Shown piece after piece: positions 19,063-27,835 of a stretch of 64,000 nt of DNA; the stretch's first letter is position 1, and the number at the start of each line of letters is the position of its first letter. Below the pieces are notes generated by a model. It had not been told where the DNA came from, did no database searches, and saw only the letters and a list, made by a program, of their open reading frames with translations. The translations under genes and the position numbers were made by a program. Origin of the DNA: Microbacterium neungamense (lineage in GTDB: Bacteria > Actinomycetota > Actinomycetes > Actinomycetales > Microbacteriaceae); assembly GCF_024971095.1 (NCBI RefSeq), contig NZ_CP069717.1:496001-560000 (forward strand), read 5' to 3'.

Positions 19063-20199
19063 TCAGAGCGTGAAGCGCGTGAGCGCGTCCGCGATGATCC
19101 TGATGCCGCGTCGGGCATCCTCCTCCGTCACGACCGCGGGCGGCACCACATGGATGCGGTTGTCAGCGGTGAACGGCAGCAGGCCGTGTGCGATGAGATC
19201 CGACTTCAGGCGTCCCATCTGCGCCGGCGTCAGCGGCGTGCGCTCCGCCCGGTCGCTGACCAACTCGATGGCCCAGAACACCCCGCTCCCGCGCACCTCG
19301 CCGACGAGGGGCTGCGATTCGGCGAGCTCGGCCAGCGCCGGCCCGATCACCTCGGCGCCGATGCGCTTCGCGCCCTCGACGATGCCCTCCTCGCGCATCG
19401 CGTCGATCGTCGCGACGATCGACGCCGCGGCGAGCGGATGCCCGGAGTAGGTGAGCCCGCCGGGGAAGACCCGCTCGTCGAAGTGGTGCGCGATCGGGTC
19501 GGAGATGACGACGCCCCCGACCGGGACGTAGCCGGAGTTGACGCCCTTGACGAAGGTGATGAGGTCGGGTCGCACGTCGAAGGCGTCGAAGGCGAACCAC
19601 TCGCCCGTACGGCCGAACCCGGCCATCACCTCGTCGAGGATCAGCACGATGCCGTAGCGGTCGCAGATCTCGCGCACGCCGGGGAGGTAGCCGGGCGGCG
19701 GGGTCAGGATGCCGGCCGTGCCCGGGATGGTCTCCAGGAGCAGCGCGGCGATGGTCTCCGCACCCTCGAGCTGGATGACCCGCTCCAGGTGGTGCAGGGC
19801 GCGGGCGCACTCCTCCTCCGGGGTGGACGCCCAGAACTCCGAGCGGTACAGATACGGACCGAAGAAGTGCACGTGCCCACGGGCGTACTCGTTGGGGATG
19901 CGCCGCCAGTCGCCGGTCGCGACGATCGCCGCCCCGGTGTTGCCGTGGTAGGAGCGGTACCGGGACAGCACCTTGTCCCGCCCGGTGTACAGGCGGGCCA
20001 TCCGGATGGCGTTCTCGACGGCATCCGCACCGCCGTTCGTGAAGAACACCTTCTCGAAGCCGGCGCCCGCGAGCTCCAGGATGCGCTCGGCCGCCTGCGC
20101 GCGCGTCTCGTTCGCCACGGCCGGACCGATCGTGGCGAGGGTGGCGGCCTGCTCCTGGATCGCCGCCACGACCTTCGGATGCTGGTACCCGATGGCTCC
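19063..20199 (-). pseudogene. Class III aminotransferase, 5'-truncated
   Basis: The readable part is a PLP enzyme of the class III (aspartate aminotransferase family, omega-amino acid) group. It contains FFTNGGADAVENAIRMAR, RYRSYHGNTGAA, LILDEVMAGFGRTGEWFAF with the PLP-ring Asp, and FVKGVNSGYVPVGGV with the Schiff-base Lys. Going upstream, the frame reads GAIGYQHPKVVAAIQEQ, which is the conserved family segment normally about 50 residues into the protein. It is then cut by TGA at 20200-20202. The N-terminal substrate-binding region is missing and nothing like it follows upstream. A GTG at 20167 could start a shortened product, but a remnant is more likely. Confidence 0.75.
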
Positions 20200-20370
20200 T
20201 CAGGGGTCGGGCGCGGATGGGGCAACGCTAGAACCCGGGGCCGCGCGCCGGCGTCGAGGATTTGTCGGATGCCGCAGCGCTCGCTCGACAGTCTGTCCAG
20301 AGGTGCTCGGGGGATCGCCGGCGAGCCGGTGCGGATCGAGGGAGGCTGTCGCGCGGGGCATCCGTCGTTC

Positions 20371-20376
20371 TAGGGT
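20371..20376 (+). promoter_or_regulatory. -10 box TAGGGT of the LigD polymerase gene
   Basis: TAGGGT ends 6 nt before the ATG at 20383, consistent with a leaderless transcript. Confidence 0.45.
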
Positions 20377-20382
20377 CGGAAC

Positions 20383-21450
20383 ATGGCCTCCGAGCGCATC
20401 ACGCTGACCGTGTCCGACCCCGACGGGGAGCGCGACGTCGTGCTGTCCAGCCCGAACCGGGTGGTCTGGCCGCCCGCCGAGGGCGCCGGCGACGGCATCA
20501 CCAAGGCGGAGTACGCGGAGTACGCCCAGCAGGTCGCCGGTCCCTTCCTCGCCGCGAACGGCAACCGGCCGGTGTCTCTGGAGCGGTTCCGGGACGGCAT
20601 CGAGGGCGAGGGGTTCTTCTCGAAGAATCCGCCGAAGGGCACGCCGGACTACGTCGACGCCGTGACGGTCACGTACAACAGCGGCCGCCGGCATCCGCAG
20701 ATCGTGCTCAACCGGCCGAGCGCGCTGGTCTGGGCGGTGCAGATGAACACGATCGTGTTCCACCCCTGGGCGTCCAGGGCGGACGACACCGACAACCCGG
20801 TCGAGCTGCGCATCGACCTCGACCCGCAGCCGGGGACGGGCATCGCGCAGGCGATCCCGGCGGCGCACGAGCTGCGCGCCGTGCTGCGCGAGGCGGGGCT
20901 GGAGCCGTTCATCAAGACCAGCGGCAACCGCGGGCTGCACGTGTTCTGCCCGATCGTGCCGGAGTGGGAGTTCCTCACGGTGCGGCACGCGGTGATCGCC
21001 GCCGGGCGGGAGCTGGAGCGGCGGATGCCGGACCGGGTCACGACCAGCTGGTGGAAGGAGGAGCGCGGGGAGCGGATCTTCGTCGACTTCAACCAGGCCA
21101 ACCGCGACCGGACGATGGCCGGGGCGTACAGCCCGCGCGCCCTGCCCGGCGCCCCGGTGTCGACGCCGATCCACTGGGAGGAGCTCGACGACGTCGATCC
21201 GCGCCTCTTCACGGTGCTCACGGTGCCGCAGCGGCTCGCCGATGTCGGCGACCCGTGGGAGCGGATGCAGGAGAACCCGGGCCGCATCGACACGCTGCTG
21301 GAGTGGTGGGAGCGGGACGTCGAGAACGGGCTGGGCGAGATGCCGTTTCCGCCGGAGTTCCCGAAGATGCCCGGGGAGCCCCCGCGCGTGCAGCCGAGCA
21401 AGAAGGTCGCCGAGAACTGGGACGCCGAGGGCAACCGCATCGAGGACTGA
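20383..21450 (+). CDS. LigD-type primase/polymerase domain protein (NHEJ)
   Basis: This 355-residue stand-alone PolDom of the archaeo-eukaryotic primase superfamily fills gaps and adds ribonucleotides during end joining. It shows NRVVWPPAEG, then FFSKNPPKGTPDY, then the metal-binding pair in LRIDLDPQPG near 142-150, KTSGNRGLHVFCP near 176 and IFVDFNQANRDRTMAGAYS near 224. The C-terminal segment LPGAPVSTPIHWEELD is typical. The ligase partner is encoded on the opposite strand 300 nt downstream; no ku gene is in the window. Confidence 0.92.
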   Translation: MASERITLTVSDPDGERDVVLSSPNRVVWPPAEGAGDGITKAEYAEYAQQVAGPFLAANGNRPVSLERFRDGIEGEGFFSKNPPKGTPDYVDAVTVTYNSGRRHPQIVLNRPSALVWAVQMNTIVFHPWASRADDTDNPVELRIDLDPQPGTGIAQAIPAAHELRAVLREAGLEPFIKTSGNRGLHVFCPIVPEWEFLTVRHAVIAAGRELERRMPDRVTTSWWKEERGERIFVDFNQANRDRTMAGAYSPRALPGAPVSTPIHWEELDDVDPRLFTVLTVPQRLADVGDPWERMQENPGRIDTLLEWWERDVENGLGEMPFPPEFPKMPGEPPRVQPSKKVAENWDAEGNRIED

Positions 21451-21752
21451 CCGCCGCCCCCGGCCCCGGCTTCACGGCCCCTGGGGCTCCGGTTTCCCGG
21501 CCCGCGGGGCCCGGGCTTCACGGGCCGCGGGGCCTCCGGCCCCTGGACCCGCGGCGGCCTGGCCCGCTGTGCCTCTCCTGGGGACCAGTGCCGTGCGGGC
21601 GGAACGACCGGCGCGGAACCACCGACGCGGGGCGGTGGGCGGCCGGGCGACGGCTCGCGGGCCGGGCGACGGAGGGCGAGCGCAGCGGGGGCCGAGCGAC
21701 GGGGCGGGGCGCGGGCGACGGGGCGGGGTGCGGAGTCGGCGCCGGGCGCGGG
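21451..21752. other. GC-rich convergent intergenic stretch without a gene
   Basis: The 302 nt between the convergent NHEJ polymerase and ligase genes are composed of short G/C runs (CGGGCTTCACGG-type units, then GGGCGACGG units near 21640-21730). No convincing reading frame, terminator with T-run or recognisable RNA was seen. Confidence 0.6.
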
Positions 21753-22793
21753 TCAGGTGAGGACGTCGGCGAGGTCGTAGCCGGCGACCGTGTCGAGCTG
21801 GTCGAAGGTGCAGGAGCGGGCATCCCGATCGGGGCGCCAGCGCTCGAACTGCACGGTGTGCCGGAACCGCATCCCCTCGAGCTGGTCGTACCGCACCTCG
21901 AGCACCCGCTCGGGGCGCAGCCGCACGAACGAGACGTCCTTCGCGCCGGTGAACCGCGAGCGCTCGCCCTCCCCGGTGACCGCGCGCCCCTCGGCATCCC
22001 GCTCCACGAGGGGATCCAGCTCCTCGACGAGCCGCTGGCGCATGGCGTCGCTCCACGCCGCCACGCCGCCCACCTGGTGCAGCACCCCGTCCTGCCCGTA
22101 CAGGCCGACGAGCAGCGAGCCGACACCCGACCCGCTCTTGTGCACCCGGTAGCCCAGCGCGACCACGTCCGCGGTGCGCGCGTGCTTCACCTTGATCAGG
22201 GTGCGCTTACCGGGGGCATACGGCTGGTCCAGCGGCTTCGCGACGACGCCGTCGAGCCCGGCGCCCTCGAACTCGGCGAGCCAGCGGCCGGCGAGATCCG
22301 GGTCCTCGGTCGTACGCGTCAGGTGCAGCGGATGCCGGGCGCCGGCGAGCAGCGCCTCCAGCCGGTCGCGGCGCTCGCGGAAGGGCCGGTCGTGGAGGAG
22401 CTCGTCGCCGTCGGCGAGGAGGTCGAAGGCGATGAACATCGCGGGCGTCTCGGCGGCGAGCTTGCGCACGCGGGACTCGGCCGGATGGATCCGCTGGCTG
22501 AGCGCCTCCCAGTCCAGCCGCTGCCGCCCCGGCTCGCCGGTGGCGACGACGATCTCCCCGTCGAGCAGGCACGGTCCGGGCAGGATCTCGGTCAGGCTCG
22601 CCACCAGCTCCGGGAAGTACCGGGTCAGCGGCTTCGCGCCCCGGGATCCGATCTCCAGGCGCTCGCCGTCCCAGGCGACCAGCCCGCGGAATCCGTCCCA
22701 CTTCGGCTCGTACAGCAGCCCGCCCGCGAACTTCGCCGGATCGGGGACCGTGGTCGCGGCCTTGGCAAGCATGGGTGCCGGGATGTCGTACAT
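21753..22793 (-). CDS. ATP-dependent DNA ligase (LigC/LigD ligase-domain type)
   Basis: This 346-residue ligase seals nicks in an ATP-dependent, NHEJ-like pathway. The nucleotidyl-transfer Lys is K31 in EPKWDGFRG (motif I). Other motifs are SRGAKPLTRYFPEL, LLDGEIVV (motif III), FIAFDLLA (motif IIIa), DGVVAKPLDQPY (motif IV) and IKVKHARTADVV (motif V). An OB-fold domain occupies about residues 220-346. The ATG at 22793 begins MYDIPAP; a 15-codon upstream extension lacks family similarity. Confidence 0.93.
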   Translation of the reverse strand: MYDIPAPMLAKAATTVPDPAKFAGGLLYEPKWDGFRGLVAWDGERLEIGSRGAKPLTRYFPELVASLTEILPGPCLLDGEIVVATGEPGRQRLDWEALSQRIHPAESRVRKLAAETPAMFIAFDLLADGDELLHDRPFRERRDRLEALLAGARHPLHLTRTTEDPDLAGRWLAEFEGAGLDGVVAKPLDQPYAPGKRTLIKVKHARTADVVALGYRVHKSGSGVGSLLVGLYGQDGVLHQVGGVAAWSDAMRQRLVEELDPLVERDAEGRAVTGEGERSRFTGAKDVSFVRLRPERVLEVRYDQLEGMRFRHTVQFERWRPDRDARSCTFDQLDTVAGYDLADVLT

Positions 22794-22831
22794 GGCTCCA
22801 TCCTGAGCCACTGGGCGACCCCGCACCACCC

Positions 22832-22896
22832 GCCACATTGTGTCGTGAGCTGCGGGTCGGAGCTCGGCCGACCGGCACTTCGGGACACAATGTGGC
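22832..22896. repeat. 13-bp perfect inverted repeat upstream of the ligase
   Basis: GCCACATTGTGTC (22832-22844) and GACACAATGTGGC (22884-22896) flank 39 nt between two minus-strand genes. The arms are AT-richer than their surroundings. They could be a regulator site pair, a transcript hairpin or a small mobile palindrome. Confidence 0.6.
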
Positions 22897-22916
22897 GCGA
22901 ACGGCGGGTCGGGAGG

Positions 22917-24368
22917 TCAGCGGAACAGGTCCGCCAGCGACGCCGGCGTGCCGGCATCCCGCAGCGCCGCCTGCGCGGCGAGCCAGCCGGCCATGCCGTT
23001 CACCCCGGGCCCGGGAGGCGTCGCGGCCGAGGCGAGGTACACGCCCCGCATCGGGGTGCGCCACGGCGTGGGGGACAGGATCGGACGCCGGGCGGCCTGC
23101 AGCATGGTGAAGGTCCCGCCGAGGATGTCTCCGCCGATCTCCGCCGGGTTCACGGCTTCCCGCGCGGATGCGGGGATCGCGTGCGCGGCGAGCACCCGCT
23201 GCCGGAACCCCGGGGCGAACCGCTCCACCTGCCGGGTGATCAGCTCGGTGACGTCCAGCGTCGAATCCGCCGGAACGTGGATGTACGCCCACAGCACGCT
23301 CGTGCCCTCGGGGGAGCGGCTCGGGTCGAGCACCGACGGCTGCACCGCCAGCACGTACGGGCGCTCGCTCACGCGCCCCCGCGCCACGGCGTTCTCGCTG
23401 TCCCAGATCTCCTCGCGCGTGCCGCCGATGTGCACGGTCGGCGACCGGGCGACGAGCGGGTTCGCCCACGGGATCGGCCCGTCCACCGCGAAGTCCACCT
23501 TCGCCGCCGCCGGTCCGTAGCGGTACGACCGCAGGGCCCGCGCGTACCGGGCGGGAACGTCCGGGTGGGTCAGGGCGAGCCGCGGCGTGCTGTTGAGCAT
23601 CAGCAGATCGCCGCGCGCCGGATCGCCCCAGTCCAGCTCGCCCAGGTCGCGCACGTGCACCCCGGTGCGGATGCGGCCGCCGTGCTCCTCCAGGTCCTGC
23701 TGCAGGGCATCCGCGATGCGCTGCGAGCCGCCGCGGGGATACGCCCAGCCGCCCGCGTGGGCGTGCGCGGCCAGCAGCAGGCCGGCCGCGGCGCCGCTCA
23801 GCGACGGCAGCGGCCGGTTCGCGTGCGCCATCACCCCGGCCAGCAGCGCCGCCCCCTCCGCGGTGCGGAACACGCGCGCCGCGAGCGCGGTGCCCTGCTC
23901 GGCGACGCGGAGCGCGTAGCGCAGAGCGGTGAGCGGATGCCCGGGGATCCGCAGCAGCGCGTGCCCGGTGAAGTCCGCGACGCCCTCGATGCGACGCGCG
24001 AGCGGGCGCAGCAGCGCGCGCCACTCCCGGGCATCCGGTCCGAGCGCCTCCGCGGTGCGCTCGAGGTCCTGCCAGGCCACGGCCGCGCGGCCGCCGTCGA
24101 GCGGATGCGCGTACGAGATCTCCGGCCGCACCCAGTCGATCCGCTCCGCGATGCCGAAGGCCTGGAAGAACGGGGAGGCGAGGGTGGCCGGATGCACCGC
24201 CGAGCACACGTCGTGGTGGAATCCGGGGAGCGGGCCCTCGAGCGTGCGCACCCCGCCGCCGATCGTAGCGGCGGCCTCCAGCACCTCGACGTCGTAGCCC
24301 GCGCGCGCCAGGCTCACAGCCGCGGCGAGCCCGTTGGGTCCGCTGCCGATCACCGTCGCGCGTGCCAT
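22917..24368 (-). CDS. NAD(P)/FAD-dependent oxidoreductase, phytoene desaturase-like
   Basis: This 483-residue flavoprotein has an N-terminal dinucleotide-binding motif VIGSGPNGLAAAVSLARAGY (residues 5-24) and EVLEAAATIGGG. Its C-terminus contains GVYLASAATPPGPGVNGMAG, as in the CrtI/PYROXD2-like (COG1233) family. It is probably a desaturase or isomerase of hydrophobic substrates, but no crt synthase gene lies nearby, so a carotenoid role is not supported. The ATG at 24368 follows GGGGGA. The gene precedes the DNA ligase gene on the same strand at a distance of 123 nt. Confidence 0.87.
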   Translation of the reverse strand: MARATVIGSGPNGLAAAVSLARAGYDVEVLEAAATIGGGVRTLEGPLPGFHHDVCSAVHPATLASPFFQAFGIAERIDWVRPEISYAHPLDGGRAAVAWQDLERTAEALGPDAREWRALLRPLARRIEGVADFTGHALLRIPGHPLTALRYALRVAEQGTALAARVFRTAEGAALLAGVMAHANRPLPSLSGAAAGLLLAAHAHAGGWAYPRGGSQRIADALQQDLEEHGGRIRTGVHVRDLGELDWGDPARGDLLMLNSTPRLALTHPDVPARYARALRSYRYGPAAAKVDFAVDGPIPWANPLVARSPTVHIGGTREEIWDSENAVARGRVSERPYVLAVQPSVLDPSRSPEGTSVLWAYIHVPADSTLDVTELITRQVERFAPGFRQRVLAAHAIPASAREAVNPAEIGGDILGGTFTMLQAARRPILSPTPWRTPMRGVYLASAATPPGPGVNGMAGWLAAQAALRDAGTPASLADLFR

Positions 24369-24480
24369 GTCCCCCAGTGTGTCACGCTCGGATGCGGGGG
24401 CGGATGCCGGGTTCGCGGGCGGATGCCGGGCGCTCAGCGCCCGGTGCGACGGGCGCTCCGGCCGTGCGATCCTGGAGGGG

Positions 24481-24978
24481 ATGAACGAAGTCCAGGGCCC
24501 CACCCCCGCCGGAACCTCCCGCCCCTACCGATCCCTCGCCGAGGCGCTCCGCGCGCATCGCGTGCCCGAGGAGAACCACGAGTTCATCGCGGCGATCGTC
24601 GACGCCGTCGGCGTCACCACCTTCATCGACCGCGGCCGCTACATCGAGGCGATCCGCCGCGGGGAGGGCGCGCCCCTGCACATCGGGAAGACCTACACCA
24701 ACGGCTTCACCGAGGACGAGCGCATCACCGTCGGCGGCGCCCCACTGCGCCTGCAGCCCAGCGAGGGCCGGGCGCCGTACTTCTACGTCGCGCATCCGAG
24801 CACGTACCCGGCATCGCCGGCCCGTCCGAAGCGGACCGCCGGCGCCCGCGCGGCATCCGCGTCGAAGCCGGCCGAGCCGCGCACCCCGCGGATCCCGAAG
24901 CCGGTGGAGCGCGACTACGGCGTCTGCGGCGTCTGTTTCATGGTGCGCAACGCCGCCGGCAACTGCGGCTGCGACTGA
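24481..24978 (+). CDS. Hypothetical protein with C-terminal Cys motif
   Basis: This 165-residue protein is of no family I recognise. Residues 1-100 form a folded-looking domain (SLAEALRAHRVPEENHEFI, TFIDRGRYIEAIRRGEGA, LHIGKTYTNGFTEDERITVG). An Ala/Pro/Lys-rich linker follows. The last 20 residues contain CGVCFMVRN...NCGCD, a CxxC...CxC pattern that could bind zinc or a metal cluster. The ATG at 24481 follows GGAGGGG. The gene diverges from the phytoene-desaturase-like gene and is the last host-like gene before the odd segment starting near 25028. Confidence 0.7.
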   Translation: MNEVQGPTPAGTSRPYRSLAEALRAHRVPEENHEFIAAIVDAVGVTTFIDRGRYIEAIRRGEGAPLHIGKTYTNGFTEDERITVGGAPLRLQPSEGRAPYFYVAHPSTYPASPARPKRTAGARAASASKPAEPRTPRIPKPVERDYGVCGVCFMVRNAAGNCGCD

Positions 24979-25115
24979 CTCCCCGGCCGCCCGGCCCGAC
25001 CGGCCGCCCGGCCCGGGTCTGCACCGGTTTCGAATCGCGTGATCGGCTGCCGAACGGCCCGGAACACAGCAGATCAAGCGATTCGGCCCGCGCGGGCTGG
25101 GATGATGGAGGGAGC

Positions 25116-25511
25116 ATGGACCTCTTCCTCGTCATCCAGTGGGTGGTGCGCGCCCTCCTCGCGATCGTCTTCGTCGGCATGGGCGTGCTGCACCTCGTGC
25201 CGCGCGTGCGCAACAGGATGACGGCGATGATCCCGCCGGGCCTGCGCGGCACGGGCGTCCTCTCCCCCGTGAGCCTCGTGACCGTCTCCGGCGTCGCCGA
25301 GATCATCGGTGGCCTCGGCCTGCTCGTGCCCGTCCCCGAGGTGCGGTTCGCAGCCGGCGTGTGGCTCATCGCGCTGCTCATCGCGGTGTTCCCCGCGAAC
25401 GCCTACGTCGCGCGCGATCCCGAGCGCTTCGGGAGGGTCGCGGTGCCGCTCGTGCCGCGCGTCATCGGCCAGGTCGTGCTCGGCGCGCTCGTGCTCGTCG
25501 CGGCCATCTGA
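25116..25511 (+). CDS. Small DoxX-like integral membrane protein
   Basis: This 131-residue protein has four transmembrane helices, near residues 5-24, 50-72, 78-95 and 110-131. The pattern VRALLAIVFVGMGVLHLVP near the start and AEIIGGLGLLVP in the middle is that of DoxX/SURF4-like proteins. These occur in thiosulfate:quinone oxidoreductase and in many uncharacterised loci, and no specific role can be assigned. The ATG at 25116 follows GGAGGG. It converges with the pit gene, whose stop lies 14 nt away. Confidence 0.75.
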   Translation: MDLFLVIQWVVRALLAIVFVGMGVLHLVPRVRNRMTAMIPPGLRGTGVLSPVSLVTVSGVAEIIGGLGLLVPVPEVRFAAGVWLIALLIAVFPANAYVARDPERFGRVAVPLVPRVIGQVVLGALVLVAAI

Positions 25512-25525
25512 CCCTGCCTGGCCGC

Positions 25526-27127
25526 TCAGATGCCGAGCACGAGCGGCAGCACGACGACGCCGAGCGCGCCGATGGCCGCGGCGGCTGGCAGCGTGATGAC
25601 CCACGCGAGCCCGATCGGCCGCATGAGCCGCCAGTTCGCTGCGCCGTTCACGAGGCCGACCCCGAGCACCGCGCCGATGAGGATGTGCGTGCTCGAGACG
25701 GGCAGGCCCAGGAGGCTCGCGGCCATGACGACGCCGGCGGCGGAGAGCTCCGCGGCGAACCCGGAGGCCGGGTGCATCTTCGTCAGGCCCTCGCCGACGG
25801 TCTTGATGACCGCGCGCCCGATGAACCACAGCCCCACCACGAGCGCGATGCCGAACGCCAGCATCGCCTGCGGCGGCACAGGAGCCTCTGCATCGATCTC
25901 ACCGGACTGCAGCACGTCGAGCACGGCCGCGAACGGGCCGATGGCGTTCGCGATGTCGTTCGAGCCGTGGCTGAACGCGAAGGCGCATGCCGTGAACACC
26001 TGCATCCAGCTGAACAGCAGGAACGTCGAGCGCTCGAGGTCGCGATGCTTGAGGGTCCTGGCGAAGATGAACACGGCGAGCCACACCGCGGCGCCGATCA
26101 TCGCGATGATGAGGAACGTGCCGGCGGAGTCGATGTCGAGGTGCAGCGCCTTGAACATGAGCATCGACGTGATGACGATCGCGCCGAACGCGGCGAGCAA
26201 GGGCACGCCGGTCTCGAGCGCCCGGTGCGCGTCGATCGCGCTCGCCTCGCGATCGAGCGCGTACCGCTCCTTGAAGTACTCCGACTCGAGCTCGTCGGGG
26301 TCGACGTCATCGCCCCACGCGGCGGCGTCCCGAGCCATGGCGTTCGTGTACGCGAGCTGCTGCACCTCCGAGAGTCGCTCGAATCGCGTGCGATGCGATG
26401 TGCGGTGCTCGATCCTCCGCTGCTTGATCTCGCGCATGCGCTGGTCGGCTCGCTCGTTGTAGACGAGGATGAAGCGCTTGATGCCGCCGAAGAGCAGCCA
26501 CGCGACGGCACCGCCGAGCACGGGCGAGAGCACCCACGAGATCGCGATCTGGCCGATCTGATCCCATTGCACCATCTCGAACCCGCCGGTGCCGGTCAGG
26601 AAGCCGGTCGTGACGGCGGCGCCGACGATGCCGCCGATGATCGAGTGCGTCGTCGACACGGGCCAGCCCATGCGCGTCGCGATGAGCAGCCAGACGGCGG
26701 CGCCGAGCAGCGCCGACATCATGATGACGACGAAGTCCATGGGGTCGATCGCGACGCCAGACAGGTCGACGATGCCGCTGCGGACCGTATCGGTGACCTC
26801 GCCGCCGGCGATCACGGCGCCGCCGACCTCGAACACGGCAGCCACCATGAGCGCCTGCTTCATCGACAGCGTGCCTGCACCGACGCTCGTGCCGAACGAG
26901 TTCGCGACGTCGTTGCCGCCGATGTTGAAGGCCATGAAGAGGCCGAATCCGATGGCGGTGACGAGCACGAGTCGATTGGCGCCCTCGTCCACGACGCCGA
27001 ACGACCACAGCACGAACACCGTGAGCGTGATGGCCAGGATGAGGCCGAACGCGACGTGCCACCAGCGGTCGTCGCCCAGGAATCGACGCTCGGAGCGTTG
27101 CACGGTCGTGGTCTTGTCGGTCGACAT
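25526..27127 (-). CDS. pitA: Inorganic phosphate transporter, PiT family
   Basis: This 533-residue PHO4-family permease imports phosphate (metal-phosphate) driven by ions. The duplicated family signature is visible as [19 protein letters not shown] near residues 67-85 and [17 protein letters not shown] near 385. Each half also has a Ser/Thr-rich [12 protein letters not shown] or [11 protein letters not shown] motif. A hydrophilic loop of about 100 residues separates the halves (charged, [17 protein letters not shown]). The ATG at 27127 (MSTDKTT) has GAGAGG upstream. Confidence 0.93.
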   Translation of the reverse strand: MSTDKTTTVQRSERRFLGDDRWWHVAFGLILAITLTVFVLWSFGVVDEGANRLVLVTAIGFGLFMAFNIGGNDVANSFGTSVGAGTLSMKQALMVAAVFEVGGAVIAGGEVTDTVRSGIVDLSGVAIDPMDFVVIMMSALLGAAVWLLIATRMGWPVSTTHSIIGGIVGAAVTTGFLTGTGGFEMVQWDQIGQIAISWVLSPVLGGAVAWLLFGGIKRFILVYNERADQRMREIKQRRIEHRTSHRTRFERLSEVQQLAYTNAMARDAAAWGDDVDPDELESEYFKERYALDREASAIDAHRALETGVPLLAAFGAIVITSMLMFKALHLDIDSAGTFLIIAMIGAAVWLAVFIFARTLKHRDLERSTFLLFSWMQVFTACAFAFSHGSNDIANAIGPFAAVLDVLQSGEIDAEAPVPPQAMLAFGIALVVGLWFIGRAVIKTVGEGLTKMHPASGFAAELSAAGVVMAASLLGLPVSSTHILIGAVLGVGLVNGAANWRLMRPIGLAWVITLPAAAAIGALGVVVLPLVLGI

Positions 27128-27257
27128 GGCGCCTCTCATGTCCGGGTTCCGTCGTGGGAGCGAACCTACCGCACGGCGGCGAGGCATGGGTGTCCCCGAG
27201 GTGACTGGCCGACGTCGAGACGGTGAACGGCCCCTCGGTCGTCTCGCCACGTGCGGC

Positions 27258-27263
27258 TAGGCT
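27258..27263 (+). promoter_or_regulatory. -10 box TAGGCT of the nhaA leader
   Basis: TAGGCT would start transcription near 27270, exactly at the beginning of the structured leader in front of nhaA. Confidence 0.5.
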
Positions 27264-27268
27264 GGAGG

Positions 27269-27325
27269 CGGTGCGCCGGGAAGCCTGGTCGGCCACGAGC
27301 GAATCCGCTCGTGCGATGACGAGGA
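27269..27325 (+). ncRNA. Candidate Li+-responsive riboswitch (nhaA-I type) in the nhaA leader
   Basis: The leader contains GCGCCGGGAAGCCTGGTCGG, with GCC/GGC ends that can pair around GGGAAGCCTGGT. An 8-bp hairpin CACGAGCG-AATC-CGCTCGTG (27294-27313) follows, then the GACGAGGAG ribosome binding region. Position, size and the GGGAAG..GGU core fit what I recall of the nhaA-I (Li-I) riboswitch class. I have not matched it to a covariance model. Confidence 0.5.
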
Positions 27326-27331
27326 GACCCC

Positions 27332-27790
27332 ATGCCCATCCGCCGCGCCACCCGTAGGATCGCCGCCCTCGCCCGCGAGGAGACGACCGGCGGCGTGCTG
27401 CTCATCGTCGCCGCCGCGCTCGCACTCGCGTTGGCCAACTCGCCGCTCGCCGAGGCGTACGGCGCGCTCGCCGGCACGCACCTCGGCCCCGAGGCGCTGC
27501 ACCTCGACCTGAGCGTCGCGCACTGGGCCTCCGACGGCCTGCTCGCGATCTTCTTCCTCGTCATCGGCGTCGAGCTCAAGCATGAGCTCACGGTCGGCTC
27601 GCTGCGCCGTCCCCGCGAGGCGGCGGTGCCGATCGTGGCGGCGGTCGGCGGCATGCTCGTGCCAGCGATGGTGTTCGTCGGCATCGTGCTCGCGACCGGC
27701 GACGCCGCGGCGCTCCACGGCTGGGCGATCCCCACCGCGACCGACATCGCGTTCGCGCTCGGCATCCTCGCGGTGTTCGGCAGAGGCCTG
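27332..27790 (+). pseudogene. nhaA: Na+/H+ antiporter NhaA, 3'-truncated after about 153 residues
   Basis: The N-terminal 153 residues are clearly Nha[21 protein letters not shown], then [20 protein letters not shown], then [20 protein letters not shown]. In the intact family the helix with the VVDD motif and about 230 more residues follow. Here homology stops exactly at the CGCGATTCGAAA repeat (27791). The frame then runs on antisense to the acyl-CoA dehydrogenase gene. The ion-binding Asp pair is therefore absent and the product cannot function. Confidence 0.85.
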
Positions 27791-27835
27791 CGCGATTCGA
27801 AAGCTGTGGGGACCGGTACAGAACGGGCGAAGTGG

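Larger units (their letters stand above)
25028..27802. mobile_element. Compositionally odd segment bounded by a 12-bp inverted repeat
   Basis: TTTCGAATCGCG (25028-25039) and its exact complement CGCGATTCGAAA (27791-27802) bracket a small membrane protein, a Pit transporter and a truncated nhaA. The octamer CGGATGCC/GGCATCCG, frequent everywhere else in the window, was not seen inside. ACCGGT occurs just outside both ends (25023-25028, 27812-27817). No recombinase is encoded inside. The segment may be transferred DNA or an assembly chimera. Confidence 0.45.

Noticed and set aside
20383..22793. Complete NHEJ operon with Ku
   Set aside because: Only a polymerase domain and a ligase are present; no Ku-like frame exists in the window.
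20262..25115. Upstream part of a 1749-codon plus-strand frame ending in the DoxX-like gene
   Set aside because: Only the last 131 codons are real; the rest is out of frame or antisense to the LigD-pol, ligase and oxidoreductase genes.
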